Both the position numbers and the translations under genes were made by a program. From contig NZ_AUCT01000043.1 in NCBI RefSeq assembly GCF_000429905.1, forward strand, positions 1-38,534: DNA of 38,534 bases. The letters run 5' to 3'. Below the pieces are notes generated by a model that worked only from the letters and a program-made list of their open reading frames with translations, did no database searches and was not told the DNA's origin. Position 1 is the first letter of the stretch, and each line of letters begins with the position of its first letter. The DNA is from Desulfatibacillum aliphaticivorans DSM 15576. GTDB taxonomy: Bacteria; Desulfobacterota; Desulfobacteria; Desulfobacterales; Desulfatibacillaceae. This document shows positions 12,323 to 21,360 of this stretch, in pieces.

Positions 12323-14914
12323 CTAAACCACCACATTGACCAGTTTGTTCTTGACCACGATCACCTTGCGAATGGGCTTGCCGCCCATGAACTTTTGGAC
12401 CTTTTCATCGGCCAGAGCCATTTCCTTGATCTTTTCATCGTCCGTGTCCAGGGGCACGTTCAGCTTGCTGCGCAGCTTGCCGTTGACCTGGAGCACCACA
12501 ACCACCTCGTCGGCGGTCAGGGCGTCTTCCCGCCATGCGGGCCAAGGGGTTTCAAGGACGCACTGGGTTTTTCCGAACAGGCTCCACAACTCTTCGGTAA
12601 AATGGGGCGTCATGGGCGAAATCAGCAGGATGACGGCCTCCACGGCGGCGCGAAGCACGCCGGCGCGTTTTTCGTCCTGCAGGTTGTCGTTCAGGCCGTA
12701 GACCATGTTCACCAGTTCCATGACCGCGGAAATGGCCGTGTTAAAATGGAACCTGCCGTCAATGTCCTCGGTGACCTTTTTAATGGTCTGGTGCGTTTTC
12801 TTGTACAGGTCCTTGAGATAGCCGTCCAGGTCGTCCGGGCTTCCCTCGAAGGGCTGCGCGTCCTTGACCTCGTCCATATGGGCGGCGAACATGCGCCAGA
12901 CCCTCTGGAGGAACCGGTAGGACCCTTCCACGCCTTCCTCGCTCCAGTCCAGGTCCCGTTCCGGGGGCGCCGCAAACAGGCAGAACAGGCGGATGGTGTC
13001 CGCGCCGTATTTTGCCAGCAGTTCTTCCGGGTCCACCACGTTCAATTTGGACTTGGACATTTTTTCCACGCGGCCGGCTTCAACAATCTTGCCGCACTTG
13101 GTGCAGGTGCGTTCGTCGCCGCTTCCTTCCACTTCATGGGGAAACAGCCAGCCGTGCTCGGGGCACTTGAGGGTTTCCTTGCAGACCATGCCCTGGGTCA
13201 GGAGCCGGGTGAAAGGCTCTTTAAAGTCCACCAGGCCGAAGTCGTTCAGCACCCGGGTGAAGTAGCGGGAGTACAGCAAGTGCATGACCGCGTGCTCCAC
13301 GCCGCCGATGTACTGATCCACGGGCATCCAGTATTTGACCGCATCCACATCGAACATGCCGTCGTCGCACTTGGGGCTGCAGTAGCGTTCCGGATACCAG
13401 CTGGACTCCACAAAGGTGTCCATGGTGTCGGTTTCGCGCCGGGCGTTTTCGTTGCCGCATTGGGGGCAGGTGGTCTTGACGAAGGAATCCAGTTCGGGCA
13501 AGGGCGACTTGCCGCCTTCCAGCAGGTTGGCGTCCTCGGGCAGAATCACGGGCAGCTGGTCCTCGGGCACGGGCGTGATGCCGCAATCCGGGCAGTGGAT
13601 CATGGGGATGGGAGCGCCCCAGTAGCGCTGCCTGGAGATGCCCCAGTCGCGAATGCGGTACTGGACCGTCTTTTTACCCATGTCATTCTCGTCCAGGTAT
13701 TGGGCGATGGCCTCCATGGCGTCGGTGTTTTTCATGCCGTCGAATTGGCCCGAGTTCACCAGCACGCCCGGGTCCGTATAGGCTTCGGTCATGGTTTCGG
13801 GCGAAAGCGCCTCGCCTTCGGGCTGAATAACCACGATTTTTTCCAGGCCGTATTTGGTTGCAAACTCAAAGTCCCTCTGGTCGTGCGTGGGAACCGACAT
13901 GACCGCGCCGGTGCCGTATTCCATGAGGGCGAAGTTGGCCGTATAGATTTCCATGGTCTTGCCGGTCAGGGGATTGATGCACTGGGCGCCAATGGGCACG
14001 CCTTCCTTTTCCTTGTCGTCCGCGGTGCGTTTTGCCTTGTCCTGCTTGGCCATGCGGGCGACGAATTCCTGGACGACGGCTTCCTGGGCCGTGCCTTTGC
14101 TCAGATCCTCAACCAGAGGATGCTCGGGCGCCAGGCACATAAAGGTTGCGCCGCACAAGGTGTCGGGCCGGGTGGTGAAGACCTTGATCTTTACGTCGCT
14201 GTCCTTGACGGAAAAGAGGATTTCGGCGCCGTGGCTTTTGCCGATCCAGTTTTTCTGCATGGTGACGACCTTCTCGGGCCATCCGGGCAGTTTGTCGCAG
14301 TGCTCCAGCAGATCGTCGGCGTAGTCCGTAATCCGGAAGAACCACTGCTTCAGCTTTTTCTGCTCCACCTCGTCGCCGCAGCGCCAGCACATGTTCTGCT
14401 CCACCTGCTCGTTGGCCAGAACGGTCTGGCAGGTGTGGCACCAGTTGACGCTGGCTTCCTTGCGGTAGACCATGCCTTTTTTGAACATCTGCACAAAGAG
14501 CCATTGCTCCCAGCGGTAATAGTCGGGCTTGCAGGTGGCTATTTCGCGGTCCCAGTCGTAGGAAAAACCCATGGCTTTCAGCTGGGCGCCCATGGCGGCT
14601 ATGTTTTCGTATGTCCATTTGGCAGGATGGGTGTTGTTTTTGATGGCCGCGTTTTCCGCGGGCATGCCGAAAGCGTCCCAGCCCATGGGGTGAAGGACGT
14701 TAAAGCCCTGCATCCTCTTAAACCGGGCCACCACATCGCCGATAGAGTAGTTGCGAACATGCCCCATATGGATTTTTCCGGACGGATAGGGAAACATTTC
14801 CATAAGAAAATACTTCTCTTTGGAGGGGTCTTCCTTCACTTTGAACAGTCCGGCGGCGTCCCAATGGGCCTGCCATTTGCCTTCTATTTTTTTGGGGTCG
14901 TAGCGTTCATCCAT
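12323..14914 (-). CDS. leuS: Leucyl-tRNA synthetase
   Basis: An 863-residue class Ia aminoacyl-tRNA synthetase that charges tRNA-Leu. The HIGH motif is H49-M-G-H52 after FPYPSGKI, and the KMSKS motif is K618-MSKS622. The connective editing domain (about 225-415, with TTRPDTL at its entry) removes misactivated amino acids. A zinc-type insertion has CHTC...CWRC, and another has CPDC...CPQC. The C-terminal anticodon-binding and small end domain finish with VVVKNKLVNVVV. Length and order match bacterial LeuRS. It is followed by lptE and is divergent from rng. Confidence 0.97.
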   Translation of the reverse strand: MDERYDPKKIEGKWQAHWDAAGLFKVKEDPSKEKYFLMEMFPYPSGKIHMGHVRNYSIGDVVARFKRMQGFNVLHPMGWDAFGMPAENAAIKNNTHPAKWTYENIAAMGAQLKAMGFSYDWDREIATCKPDYYRWEQWLFVQMFKKGMVYRKEASVNWCHTCQTVLANEQVEQNMCWRCGDEVEQKKLKQWFFRITDYADDLLEHCDKLPGWPEKVVTMQKNWIGKSHGAEILFSVKDSDVKIKVFTTRPDTLCGATFMCLAPEHPLVEDLSKGTAQEAVVQEFVARMAKQDKAKRTADDKEKEGVPIGAQCINPLTGKTMEIYTANFALMEYGTGAVMSVPTHDQRDFEFATKYGLEKIVVIQPEGEALSPETMTEAYTDPGVLVNSGQFDGMKNTDAMEAIAQYLDENDMGKKTVQYRIRDWGISRQRYWGAPIPMIHCPDCGITPVPEDQLPVILPEDANLLEGGKSPLPELDSFVKTTCPQCGNENARRETDTMDTFVESSWYPERYCSPKCDDGMFDVDAVKYWMPVDQYIGGVEHAVMHLLYSRYFTRVLNDFGLVDFKEPFTRLLTQGMVCKETLKCPEHGWLFPHEVEGSGDERTCTKCGKIVEAGRVEKMSKSKLNVVDPEELLAKYGADTIRLFCLFAAPPERDLDWSEEGVEGSYRFLQRVWRMFAAHMDEVKDAQPFEGSPDDLDGYLKDLYKKTHQTIKKVTEDIDGRFHFNTAISAVMELVNMVYGLNDNLQDEKRAGVLRAAVEAVILLISPMTPHFTEELWSLFGKTQCVLETPWPAWREDALTADEVVVVLQVNGKLRSKLNVPLDTDDEKIKEMALADEKVQKFMGGKPIRKVIVVKNKLVNVVV

Positions 14915-15093
14915 GCCAAAATGCCTTTCACATACAGGGGCTTAAGAGAGTTGTCAGTAATATAAACCGGGCTGGTCCCTCCCGGCTTTCCATGGTCAGG
15001 GCCTATACTATCAACTTTCATCCATGCCACAACTCAGGGCGTTTGGCAAGGAGCAGGCGGTTATTTCATCGCGTTATAACCCCCAGAATTCCG

Positions 15094-15122
15094 TTGACTT
15101 CATTGCGTTTTATTTCTATCTA
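15094..15122 (+). promoter_or_regulatory. Possible rng promoter
   Basis: TTGACT (15094-15099) and TATCTA (15117-15122) are spaced by 17 nt, about 50 bp before the rng start, in the gap between the divergent leuS and rng genes. Confidence 0.4.
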
Positions 15123-15169
15123 ATAGGCAAGCAAGAAAGAACCCTAACCATAATGAAAGTTTAACGCCA

Positions 15170-16633
15170 ATGACAACAAGAATTCTTGTAAATGCGGTAG
15201 ACCCGGAGGAGTGCCGCATCGCGATTGTCAAAGACAACAATCTTGAAGGATTCCATATAGAAACCGCCGCCCGGGAAATCACCCGCGGTAACGTATACAA
15301 GGGCGTCATCGCCCGGGTGGAGCCTAGCCTTCAGGCCGTGTTTGTGGATTATGGAGCTGATCGCCACGGGTTTTTGCAGAAAAATGAAATTCACAGCGAT
15401 TATTTTATGGACACCCATTCCGGGGATACAGCCATCAAGAATTTGCTGAAGCCGGGGATGGAGCTTTTGGTCCAGATCACCAAAGACCCCGTGGATAAAA
15501 AAGGGGCCATGCTCACCACCTTCATCTCCCTGGCCGGCCGGTATGTCGTGCTCATGCCGGGCAGCAAGACCCGGGGCGTGTCCCGGAAGATCGAGGAGGA
15601 GGAGGAGCGGGTCCGCCTGAAAAAGATCCTGGATTCCTGCACGATTCCCGAGGGATTCGGGGTGATTGTCCGCACCGTGGGCAAAAAGGGCACCAAGTCC
15701 GTTATTTCCCAGGACATCAAGCATCTGCACAGGCTTTGGAAGACCATCAATAAAAAAGGCATTGAAGAAAAGGCCCCGGCCCTGCTCAATAAAGAGCAAA
15801 GCCTCGCCATTCGTTCTTTGCGGGACAATTTCAATGCGGACGTGAACAGCATCCTGGTGGACGATCCCAACGCCTACGAGGAAATCAAGGAGTTCATGTC
15901 CGTCATCGCGCCCCGGAGAAAAAAGGTGGTGCGCCTGCACAAAGAGGAACGGCCCATATTTTCCAAGTATCAACTGGAAATGCAGATCGCCTCCATCTTT
16001 GAGAGCAAGGTCAACTTGAAGTCCGGGGGAAGCATTGTAATCCATCCCACGGAGGCCCTGGTTTCCATTGACGTGAACTCAGGCAAGTCCACCAAGGAAG
16101 CGTCGGTGGAGAAAACCGCCCTCAAAACCGATTTGGAAGCGGCCGAGGAAATCGCCCGGCAATTGCGCCTGCGCGACCTGGGCGGCCTGATTGTGGTGGA
16201 TTTTATCGATATGCGGGACGTCAAAAATCGCACGGCCGTTGAAAAGGCCATGCGGCAGCACGCCAAGTTGGACAAGGCGCGTATGAAAATCGGCCGCATT
16301 TCCCAGTTTGGGCTTATGGAGATGTCTCGCCAGCGCATAAGCCCCTCTATTGACTACGGAAGCTATCTTACATGCCCCCATTGCCACGGCAAGGGCAGGG
16401 TGCCGTCCCTGGAAACCATGGCCCTGGATTTTCTGCGTAAGCTGAGGTCTCAAATCATCAAGGAAGGCGTTAAAAGCATGGAAGGCATGGTTCCGGCCAA
16501 TGTGGCGGAGTACCTGTTAAACAAGAAGCGCCGAGAGTTGAATGACCTGGAATTACGGCATGATGTGACCATAGTCATAAGGCCGGACAAAGGTCTTGTC
16601 CCAGGTGAATCCCATATTCACGCCGAAAAATAG
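15170..16633 (+). CDS. rng: Ribonuclease G/E family endoribonuclease
   Basis: A 487-residue single-strand-specific endoribonuclease for rRNA maturation and mRNA decay. The S1 RNA-binding domain (about 35-125) starts at GNVYKGVIARVEPSLQAVFVDYG. The catalytic magnesium ligands are D301 in VSIDVNSGKS and D344 in LIVVDFIDM, almost the same positions as D303 and D346 in E. coli RNase E. The zinc-link is C402-P-H-C405-H-G-K-G. There is no long C-terminal scaffold, so it is the short RNase G-like form. The start lies in a weak ribosome-binding context. Confidence 0.93.
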   Translation: MTTRILVNAVDPEECRIAIVKDNNLEGFHIETAAREITRGNVYKGVIARVEPSLQAVFVDYGADRHGFLQKNEIHSDYFMDTHSGDTAIKNLLKPGMELLVQITKDPVDKKGAMLTTFISLAGRYVVLMPGSKTRGVSRKIEEEEERVRLKKILDSCTIPEGFGVIVRTVGKKGTKSVISQDIKHLHRLWKTINKKGIEEKAPALLNKEQSLAIRSLRDNFNADVNSILVDDPNAYEEIKEFMSVIAPRRKKVVRLHKEERPIFSKYQLEMQIASIFESKVNLKSGGSIVIHPTEALVSIDVNSGKSTKEASVEKTALKTDLEAAEEIARQLRLRDLGGLIVVDFIDMRDVKNRTAVEKAMRQHAKLDKARMKIGRISQFGLMEMSRQRISPSIDYGSYLTCPHCHGKGRVPSLETMALDFLRKLRSQIIKEGVKSMEGMVPANVAEYLLNKKRRELNDLELRHDVTIVIRPDKGLVPGESHIHAEK

Positions 16634-16749
16634 GCTTGACGGTCTCTCCTTTTTTTTCTACTACTTCTCGACTTAAGCTCCAAAAGCCGTGTTCGTATTG
16701 GCGGGGGGACGCCATATGGTGAAAAACAGACTTTCAGAGAGGGAGACAA

Positions 16750-17898
16750 ATGAGTTGGCATGATTTTATTGACGTGTTGATGCAGATCCTCACCACGCAG
16801 ACCGGGTTATTCGCCTTGGACATCAAAATGGTGGCCATGTGGGCCATCGGGTTCTTTTTCATTTATCTGGCGGTGGCGAAAAAATATGAGCCGCTGCTGC
16901 TTTTACCCATTGGGTTTGGAATCGTGGCGGTGAACTTCCCCCATGTGCCGCTCATGGGATTTGACGAAGCAGGCAAACGTCATCTGTTTGAAATATTCTA
17001 TCACTATGGGGTGGAATGGGAAGTAATCCCCTGCGTGATATTTTTAGGCCTTGGCGCCATGACCGACTTCGGACCTCTGATCGCCAACCCGAGGACCATG
17101 GTCATCGGCGCAGGCGCCCAGCTTGGGGTTTTCGTAACCTTTTTGGGCGTTTTATTCTTTGATTTTTCCCTGAGAGAGGCCGCTTCGGTCGGCATCATTG
17201 GAGGCGCGGACGGTCCCACCACCATCTACTTGACAGCCAAGCTGGCGCCGGACCTATTAGGGGCCAACGCTTTGGCGGCGTATTCGTACATGGCCATGGT
17301 GCCTTTGATTCAGCCTCCCATTGTACGGCTGTTCTCCACCAGGAAGCAGCGCCTTATCCGTATGAAGCAGCTTCGGCCCGTTTCCAAGCTGGAAAAGACC
17401 ATCTTTCCCTTGTCCGTGTTCATGGTCATCTCCATCCTGATTCCGGCGGTCACTCCGCTGATGGGCATGTTGATGCTGGGCAACTTCATGCGTGAGTCCG
17501 GGGTTGTGGACAGGCTTTCCGACACGGCGCAAAACTCGCTCATGAACATCGTGACTATTTTTCTTGGCGTCTCGGTGGGTGCCACCATGGCCGGGGACAA
17601 GTTCCTGAGCGCCAAGCCTTTGATGATTTTTGGCTTCGGCCTTCTTGATTTCGCCATCTGCACCATGGGCGGCGTGTTGACGGTTCACATTATGAACCTG
17701 TTTATAAAGGATAAGATCAACCCCATCATTGGAGCGGCGGGCGTTTCGGCCGTGCCCATGGCGGCTCGCGTGGCTCAGGTTACAGGCCAGCAGGAAGACA
17801 AGCAGAATTTCCTGCTCATGCACGCCATCGGCCCCAACCTGGCCGGGGTTATCGGCAGCGCTGCCGCGGCCGGTATGTTCATCGCCATGTTCGGTTAA
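16750..17898 (+). CDS. Na+-translocating carboxylic acid decarboxylase, beta subunit
   Basis: A 382-residue polytopic inner-membrane protein of the OadB/GcdB/MmdB family, which couples decarboxylation of carboxybiotin to sodium export. About ten hydrophobic helices are present. The signature G-G-A-D154-G-P-T lies in the first half; the equivalent aspartate is essential for Na+ binding in Klebsiella OadB. A second conserved region is around NIVTIFLGVSVGATM. GAGGGAGA lies 6-7 nt before the ATG. It is followed 19 bp later by the gamma-type subunit. The carboxyltransferase (alpha) and biotin-carrier subunits are not adjacent, so the substrate (oxaloacetate, methylmalonyl-CoA or glutaconyl-CoA) cannot be assigned here. 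Confidence 0.9.
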   Translation: MSWHDFIDVLMQILTTQTGLFALDIKMVAMWAIGFFFIYLAVAKKYEPLLLLPIGFGIVAVNFPHVPLMGFDEAGKRHLFEIFYHYGVEWEVIPCVIFLGLGAMTDFGPLIANPRTMVIGAGAQLGVFVTFLGVLFFDFSLREAASVGIIGGADGPTTIYLTAKLAPDLLGANALAAYSYMAMVPLIQPPIVRLFSTRKQRLIRMKQLRPVSKLEKTIFPLSVFMVISILIPAVTPLMGMLMLGNFMRESGVVDRLSDTAQNSLMNIVTIFLGVSVGATMAGDKFLSAKPLMIFGFGLLDFAICTMGGVLTVHIMNLFIKDKINPIIGAAGVSAVPMAARVAQVTGQQEDKQNFLLMHAIGPNLAGVIGSAAAAGMFIAMFG

Positions 17899-17917
17899 TT
17901 AAAGGAGGGAATTTACA

Positions 17918-18259
17918 ATGTTTGCAAATACGAAATATTCCGCTGGCAAGGCCCTCCTGGTTCTGGGGCTTTGTCTTGCAATAACCCTGGGCGGCTTCAT
18001 GGCGCTGATTCCGGCAACCGTTCACGCAAGCGGCCAGGCCGTGGAAAAGGCGGTTGACGGCGGCGAAAAGCTCATTGACGGAAACAGCCGTCCCAGCGAT
18101 CCGGATTTTGATTGGGCCATCGCCATCTACACCCTGATCATCCGGTTTGTGGGCATCTTCATTGTGTTGGGCGTCATCCAGGTGATCATGCAGGTCTCCG
18201 GGCGCATCTTCATGAACATAGACGCCAAGAAAAAGGCTCAGGCCCAGGCGTCAAAATAG
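17918..18259 (+). CDS. Decarboxylase gamma (OadG-like) small membrane subunit
   Basis: A 113-residue protein. An N-terminal hydrophobic segment (about 12-35, ending in VHASG) looks like a signal or first membrane anchor. A short charged stretch follows, then a second membrane helix (about 68-95: AIYTLIIRFVGIFIVLGVIQVIM) and a basic tail. The position directly after the beta subunit, the size and the helix-plus-charged-tail layout suggest the OadG-type subunit that assembles alpha with beta. Sequence conservation in this family is poor, so the call depends on context. AAGGAGGG lies about 9 nt before the ATG. Confidence 0.65.
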   Translation: MFANTKYSAGKALLVLGLCLAITLGGFMALIPATVHASGQAVEKAVDGGEKLIDGNSRPSDPDFDWAIAIYTLIIRFVGIFIVLGVIQVIMQVSGRIFMNIDAKKKAQAQASK

Positions 18260-18364
18260 CAGTGCGTTAAAACAGGCGCATCCCCTTGACAAACCAAGGC
18301 CTCCATGGCAAGACCCGCTCAGCGATAGTGCGGACAAGCTTGGAGAGCAGGTTTTGATAAACCA

Positions 18365-18395
18365 TCCCGGGGCCGGGCGATTTCCGGTCCCGGGA
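18365..18395. terminator. Strong GC hairpin after the decarboxylase pair
   Basis: TCCCGGGGCCGG (18365-18376) pairs with CCGGTCCCGGGA (18384-18395) over 12 bases with one G·U and a 7-nt loop. It lies between the OadG-like gene and the LysM-like gene. It lacks a T-run, so it may be a processing or pausing structure rather than a true terminator. Confidence 0.45.
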
Positions 18396-18468
18396 AACCA
18401 TAAAACCCCTAACTGAACACTCACATCCCGCATTGAATACTAATCCAGCACCGGGGGGAAAGCGATTC

Positions 18469-19464
18469 ATGGCCAAAACAGCATCCTCAGGGCAAAGGGT
18501 TTCGAAGAGCGGCGTATTAGCCTTTTTTTTGGTGATTATAGCCGCCGGCGTCATTGTCTTGCTCGTTTATCAAGGCGGCGAGGACGCCAAAAAACCGCAA
18601 ACGGCGCCAGCTCCCGCCGCCCAAGAATCCGTCCCGGCGGCCCGGCAAGGCGCCGTTCAGGAAGAAGAGCCTGTCGTCATTGATTATAATAAGGTTGACG
18701 GACAGGGGGACCAGGACCAGGACATGGCCGACCTCATGGATGAGCGCAAAGCCAAGTACGGGGTGAACCAGAGCCTGGATATGATCGTGAACGAGGATGA
18801 GTCCATCAAGGTGGGCGAGTACACGGTGTCCATGAAAGAGATTATGGACGACGTCAAGCTGAGCCGCGGTGAAATTGTCGTGGATGAAATCAATCCGGAC
18901 GGAAAAGGCGGCCTCAGGATGGCGCAAAACAAGCCCGCTGCAGACGGCGCCGGTCAAGACACGGTTCAAAGCGCAACCGCTGCAGAAGCGCAAGAAGCAA
19001 ATCTCCGGCAGGGAGGGACGGCTTCCAAAAAGGCCGGCGGCGCCGGCGCTTCCACCGGACCGGGCAGCCCCGCCCCGCCCGCCTCCAGGCCTAAAGGCCG
19101 CAGCGAGTTCGGCGTCTATGTCGTCCAGCCGGGCGACAACATTTGGAACATTCATTTCAAACTTTTGGACGAATTTTTCGCCCATCAGGGCGTGAGGCTT
19201 TCGCCCCTGGCGGACGAGCCTTCCAATGGCGGATTCAGTTCCGGCGTCGGTAAAATCTTGAAATTTTCCGAAAATATGGTAGCCATCTATAATTTGAAGA
19301 CCCGGCAGGTGGATCAGGACCTGAACATGATCCAGCCCTTGAGCAAGGTGGTGGTTTATAATATGACCCATGTGTTCGACCTGCTGCGCCAGATCGACTA
19401 CAGCCAGGTCAACATGATCCAATTTGACGGAGATACGCTTTGGCTGCCGGTTAGCGACAATTAG
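18469..19464 (+). CDS. Membrane-anchored protein with LysM-like domain, function unknown
   Basis: A 331-residue protein. A single membrane anchor (about residues 13-35, GVLAFFLVIIAAGVIVLLVY) is followed by a long low-complexity Ala/Pro/Gln/Glu linker. A charged part with DLMDERKAKYGVNQ comes next, then a second Gly/Ala/Pro linker. A C-terminal module starts at Y217 with YVVQPGDNIWNIHFKLL, the usual opening of a peptidoglycan-binding LysM motif, but the rest is not a clear LysM repeat. The layout suggests an inner-membrane anchor with a periplasmic domain near the cell wall. I chose ATG 18469 (GGGGGGAAAG upstream) over an in-frame TTG at 18433. It lies 52 bp before purB; the function is unknown. 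Confidence 0.65.
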   Translation: MAKTASSGQRVSKSGVLAFFLVIIAAGVIVLLVYQGGEDAKKPQTAPAPAAQESVPAARQGAVQEEEPVVIDYNKVDGQGDQDQDMADLMDERKAKYGVNQSLDMIVNEDESIKVGEYTVSMKEIMDDVKLSRGEIVVDEINPDGKGGLRMAQNKPAADGAGQDTVQSATAAEAQEANLRQGGTASKKAGGAGASTGPGSPAPPASRPKGRSEFGVYVVQPGDNIWNIHFKLLDEFFAHQGVRLSPLADEPSNGGFSSGVGKILKFSENMVAIYNLKTRQVDQDLNMIQPLSKVVVYNMTHVFDLLRQIDYSQVNMIQFDGDTLWLPVSDN

Positions 19465-19516
19465 CTAAAAGCAGTAGTAAAAATATGGGCCATTGGTCTG
19501 ATAAAACGAGGAAAAC

Positions 19517-20812
19517 ATGATCAAACGATACACCCGGGAAGAAATGGGCGCCCTTTGGAACGACGAAAATCGTTTCAAGGCTTGGCTTAAGGTGGAAGTC
19601 GCCGCCTGTGAAGCCATGGCGGAATTGGGGATCATCCCCAAGGAAGCGGCCAAAAATATAGCGGAAAAAGCGGACTTTAACGTCGAGCGCATTTTGGAGA
19701 TTGAAAAGGAAACCAAGCACGACGTCATCGCTTTTTTGACCAATGTGGCCGAGTACGTGGGGCCGGACTCCCGATTCGTCCATAAGGGCATGACCTCTTC
19801 GGACGTGCTGGACACCAGTTTCGCCTGGCTTTTGAAGAAAGCCGGCGAGATGATCCTCGAAGGCGTGGACAAGCTCCTGGCCGCCATCAAGAAGCAGGCC
19901 ATGGAGCATAAGTTCACCCCCATGGTGGGGCGCTCCCACGGCATTCACGCCGAGCCCATCACCTTCGGCCTGAAAATGGCCGTGTTGTACGATGAAGTCA
20001 AACGCAACCGGGTGCGCATCGAGCACGCCATCGAAACCATCAGCTACGGCCAGGTTTCCGGCGCCGTGGGCACCTTCGCCAACACACCGCCCGAGGTGGA
20101 AGCCCTGGTCTGCAAGAAGCTGGGCCTTAAACCGGCGCCTGCGTCCACCCAGATCATCCAGCGGGACAGGCATGCGGAGTATTTTTCCGCCCTGGCCATC
20201 ATGGCTTGCACCATCGACAAAATCGCCGTGGAAATCCGGCATCTGCAAAGAACCGAAGTCCTGGAAGCCCAGGAATACTTCTCCAAGGGCCAAAAAGGCT
20301 CTTCGGCCATGCCCCACAAACGCAACCCCATTGGGTCGGAAAACATGTCCGGCCTGGCCCGGGTAGTGCGCGCCAACGCCATTGCGGCCATGGAGAATGT
20401 GGCCCTGTGGCACGAAAGGGACATCAGCCATTCCTCGGTGGAAAGGGTTATCGGCCCGGACAGCACCATCCTGATTGACTATATGCTCCACCGCGTTTCC
20501 GGCCTGGTGGGCAATCTGGTGGTCAACAAAGACCGTATGCTGGAAAACCTGAACCTCATGAAGGGCCTTATTTTCAGCCAGCAGATTCTTTTGGCTCTGG
20601 CCGAGGCCGGAGTGAGCAGGGAGGACGCTTATAAGATGGTGCAGACCCAGGCCATGCGCGTTTGGGACGAAGGCGCTGATTTTAAGACCTTGGTCCTTGC
20701 CTGTCCGAACATAGGGGCGCACCTGAGCAAAGAAGCTATTGAGGAAATTTTCGACCTGGATTATCATTTCAAACATGTGGACACGATTTTCCAAAGGGTC
20801 TTCGGCGAATAA
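19517..20812 (+). CDS. purB: Adenylosuccinate lyase
   Basis: A 431-residue enzyme of the fumarase/aspartase superfamily. It removes fumarate from SAICAR and from adenylosuccinate in purine synthesis. The superfamily signature G261-S-S-A-M-P-H-K-R-N-P is intact. Upstream regions HKGMTSSDVLDT and GRSHGIHAEP hold the substrate-binding Ser/Thr and the general-acid His. The length fits the short bacterial type. GAGGAAAA precedes the ATG. Confidence 0.96.
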   Translation: MIKRYTREEMGALWNDENRFKAWLKVEVAACEAMAELGIIPKEAAKNIAEKADFNVERILEIEKETKHDVIAFLTNVAEYVGPDSRFVHKGMTSSDVLDTSFAWLLKKAGEMILEGVDKLLAAIKKQAMEHKFTPMVGRSHGIHAEPITFGLKMAVLYDEVKRNRVRIEHAIETISYGQVSGAVGTFANTPPEVEALVCKKLGLKPAPASTQIIQRDRHAEYFSALAIMACTIDKIAVEIRHLQRTEVLEAQEYFSKGQKGSSAMPHKRNPIGSENMSGLARVVRANAIAAMENVALWHERDISHSSVERVIGPDSTILIDYMLHRVSGLVGNLVVNKDRMLENLNLMKGLIFSQQILLALAEAGVSREDAYKMVQTQAMRVWDEGADFKTLVLACPNIGAHLSKEAIEEIFDLDYHFKHVDTIFQRVFGE

Positions 20813-20890
20813 TCAATCCGGGTTTTAGAAAAAAATCGACGCCCGAGGGAAAAGCCTTAACCCGGAGGCGGATATTAAAAGGAGGCAGTT

Positions 20891-21208
20891 TTGATCGATT
20901 CATTTTTAAGCACCATGGTAATTGGGCAGGCGGCGGGCCAGCAGAACAATCTTGCCTTTTTCGGCATGATGGGCATGATGATTTTAATTTTTTATTTTCT
21001 CATCATGAGGCCCCAGCAGAAAAAGCAAAAGGAGCATCAGCAAATGCTGGACGCCTTGAAAAAGGGAGACAAGATTATCACCAACGGCGGTTTGTACGGA
21101 AAAATCACCGGTTTGGATGAAAGCACCGTCACCCTGGAGCTTGCGGATCGCGTACGCGTGAAGATCGCCCGGAGCGGCATCGCAGGACTGGCTCAACCCG
21201 GAAAATAG
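20891..21208 (+). CDS. yajC: Preprotein translocase subunit YajC
   Basis: A 105-residue single-pass inner-membrane protein that associates with SecDF. An N-terminal helix (about 22-42, LAFFGMMGMMILIFYFLIMR) is followed by the family hallmark RPQQKKQKEHQQML, then a small beta domain (GDKIITNGGLYGKITGLDE). The start is TTG 20891 with AAGGAGG 5-6 nt upstream. It heads the yajC-secD-secF-dprA-topA run. Confidence 0.95.
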   Translation: MIDSFLSTMVIGQAAGQQNNLAFFGMMGMMILIFYFLIMRPQQKKQKEHQQMLDALKKGDKIITNGGLYGKITGLDESTVTLELADRVRVKIARSGIAGLAQPGK

Positions 21209-21360
21209 GCGGCCCAGTCAGGCGTTTACAAAAACAGCGGACGGGCGATTCGCTTATTCGTTGCTCCAAGGATCAGCCCAGGGTTTTCGGCCTGATAATT
21301 GGGGGGAATTTTGGAGTCGCCGCCTTTGGAGGCGACCGGTCATAAAGGGAGTTCACCGTT

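Noticed and set aside
12287..14965. 892-residue open frame opposite leuS
   Set aside because: It is an antisense shadow of a GC-biased gene, and leuS has all synthetase motifs on the other strand.
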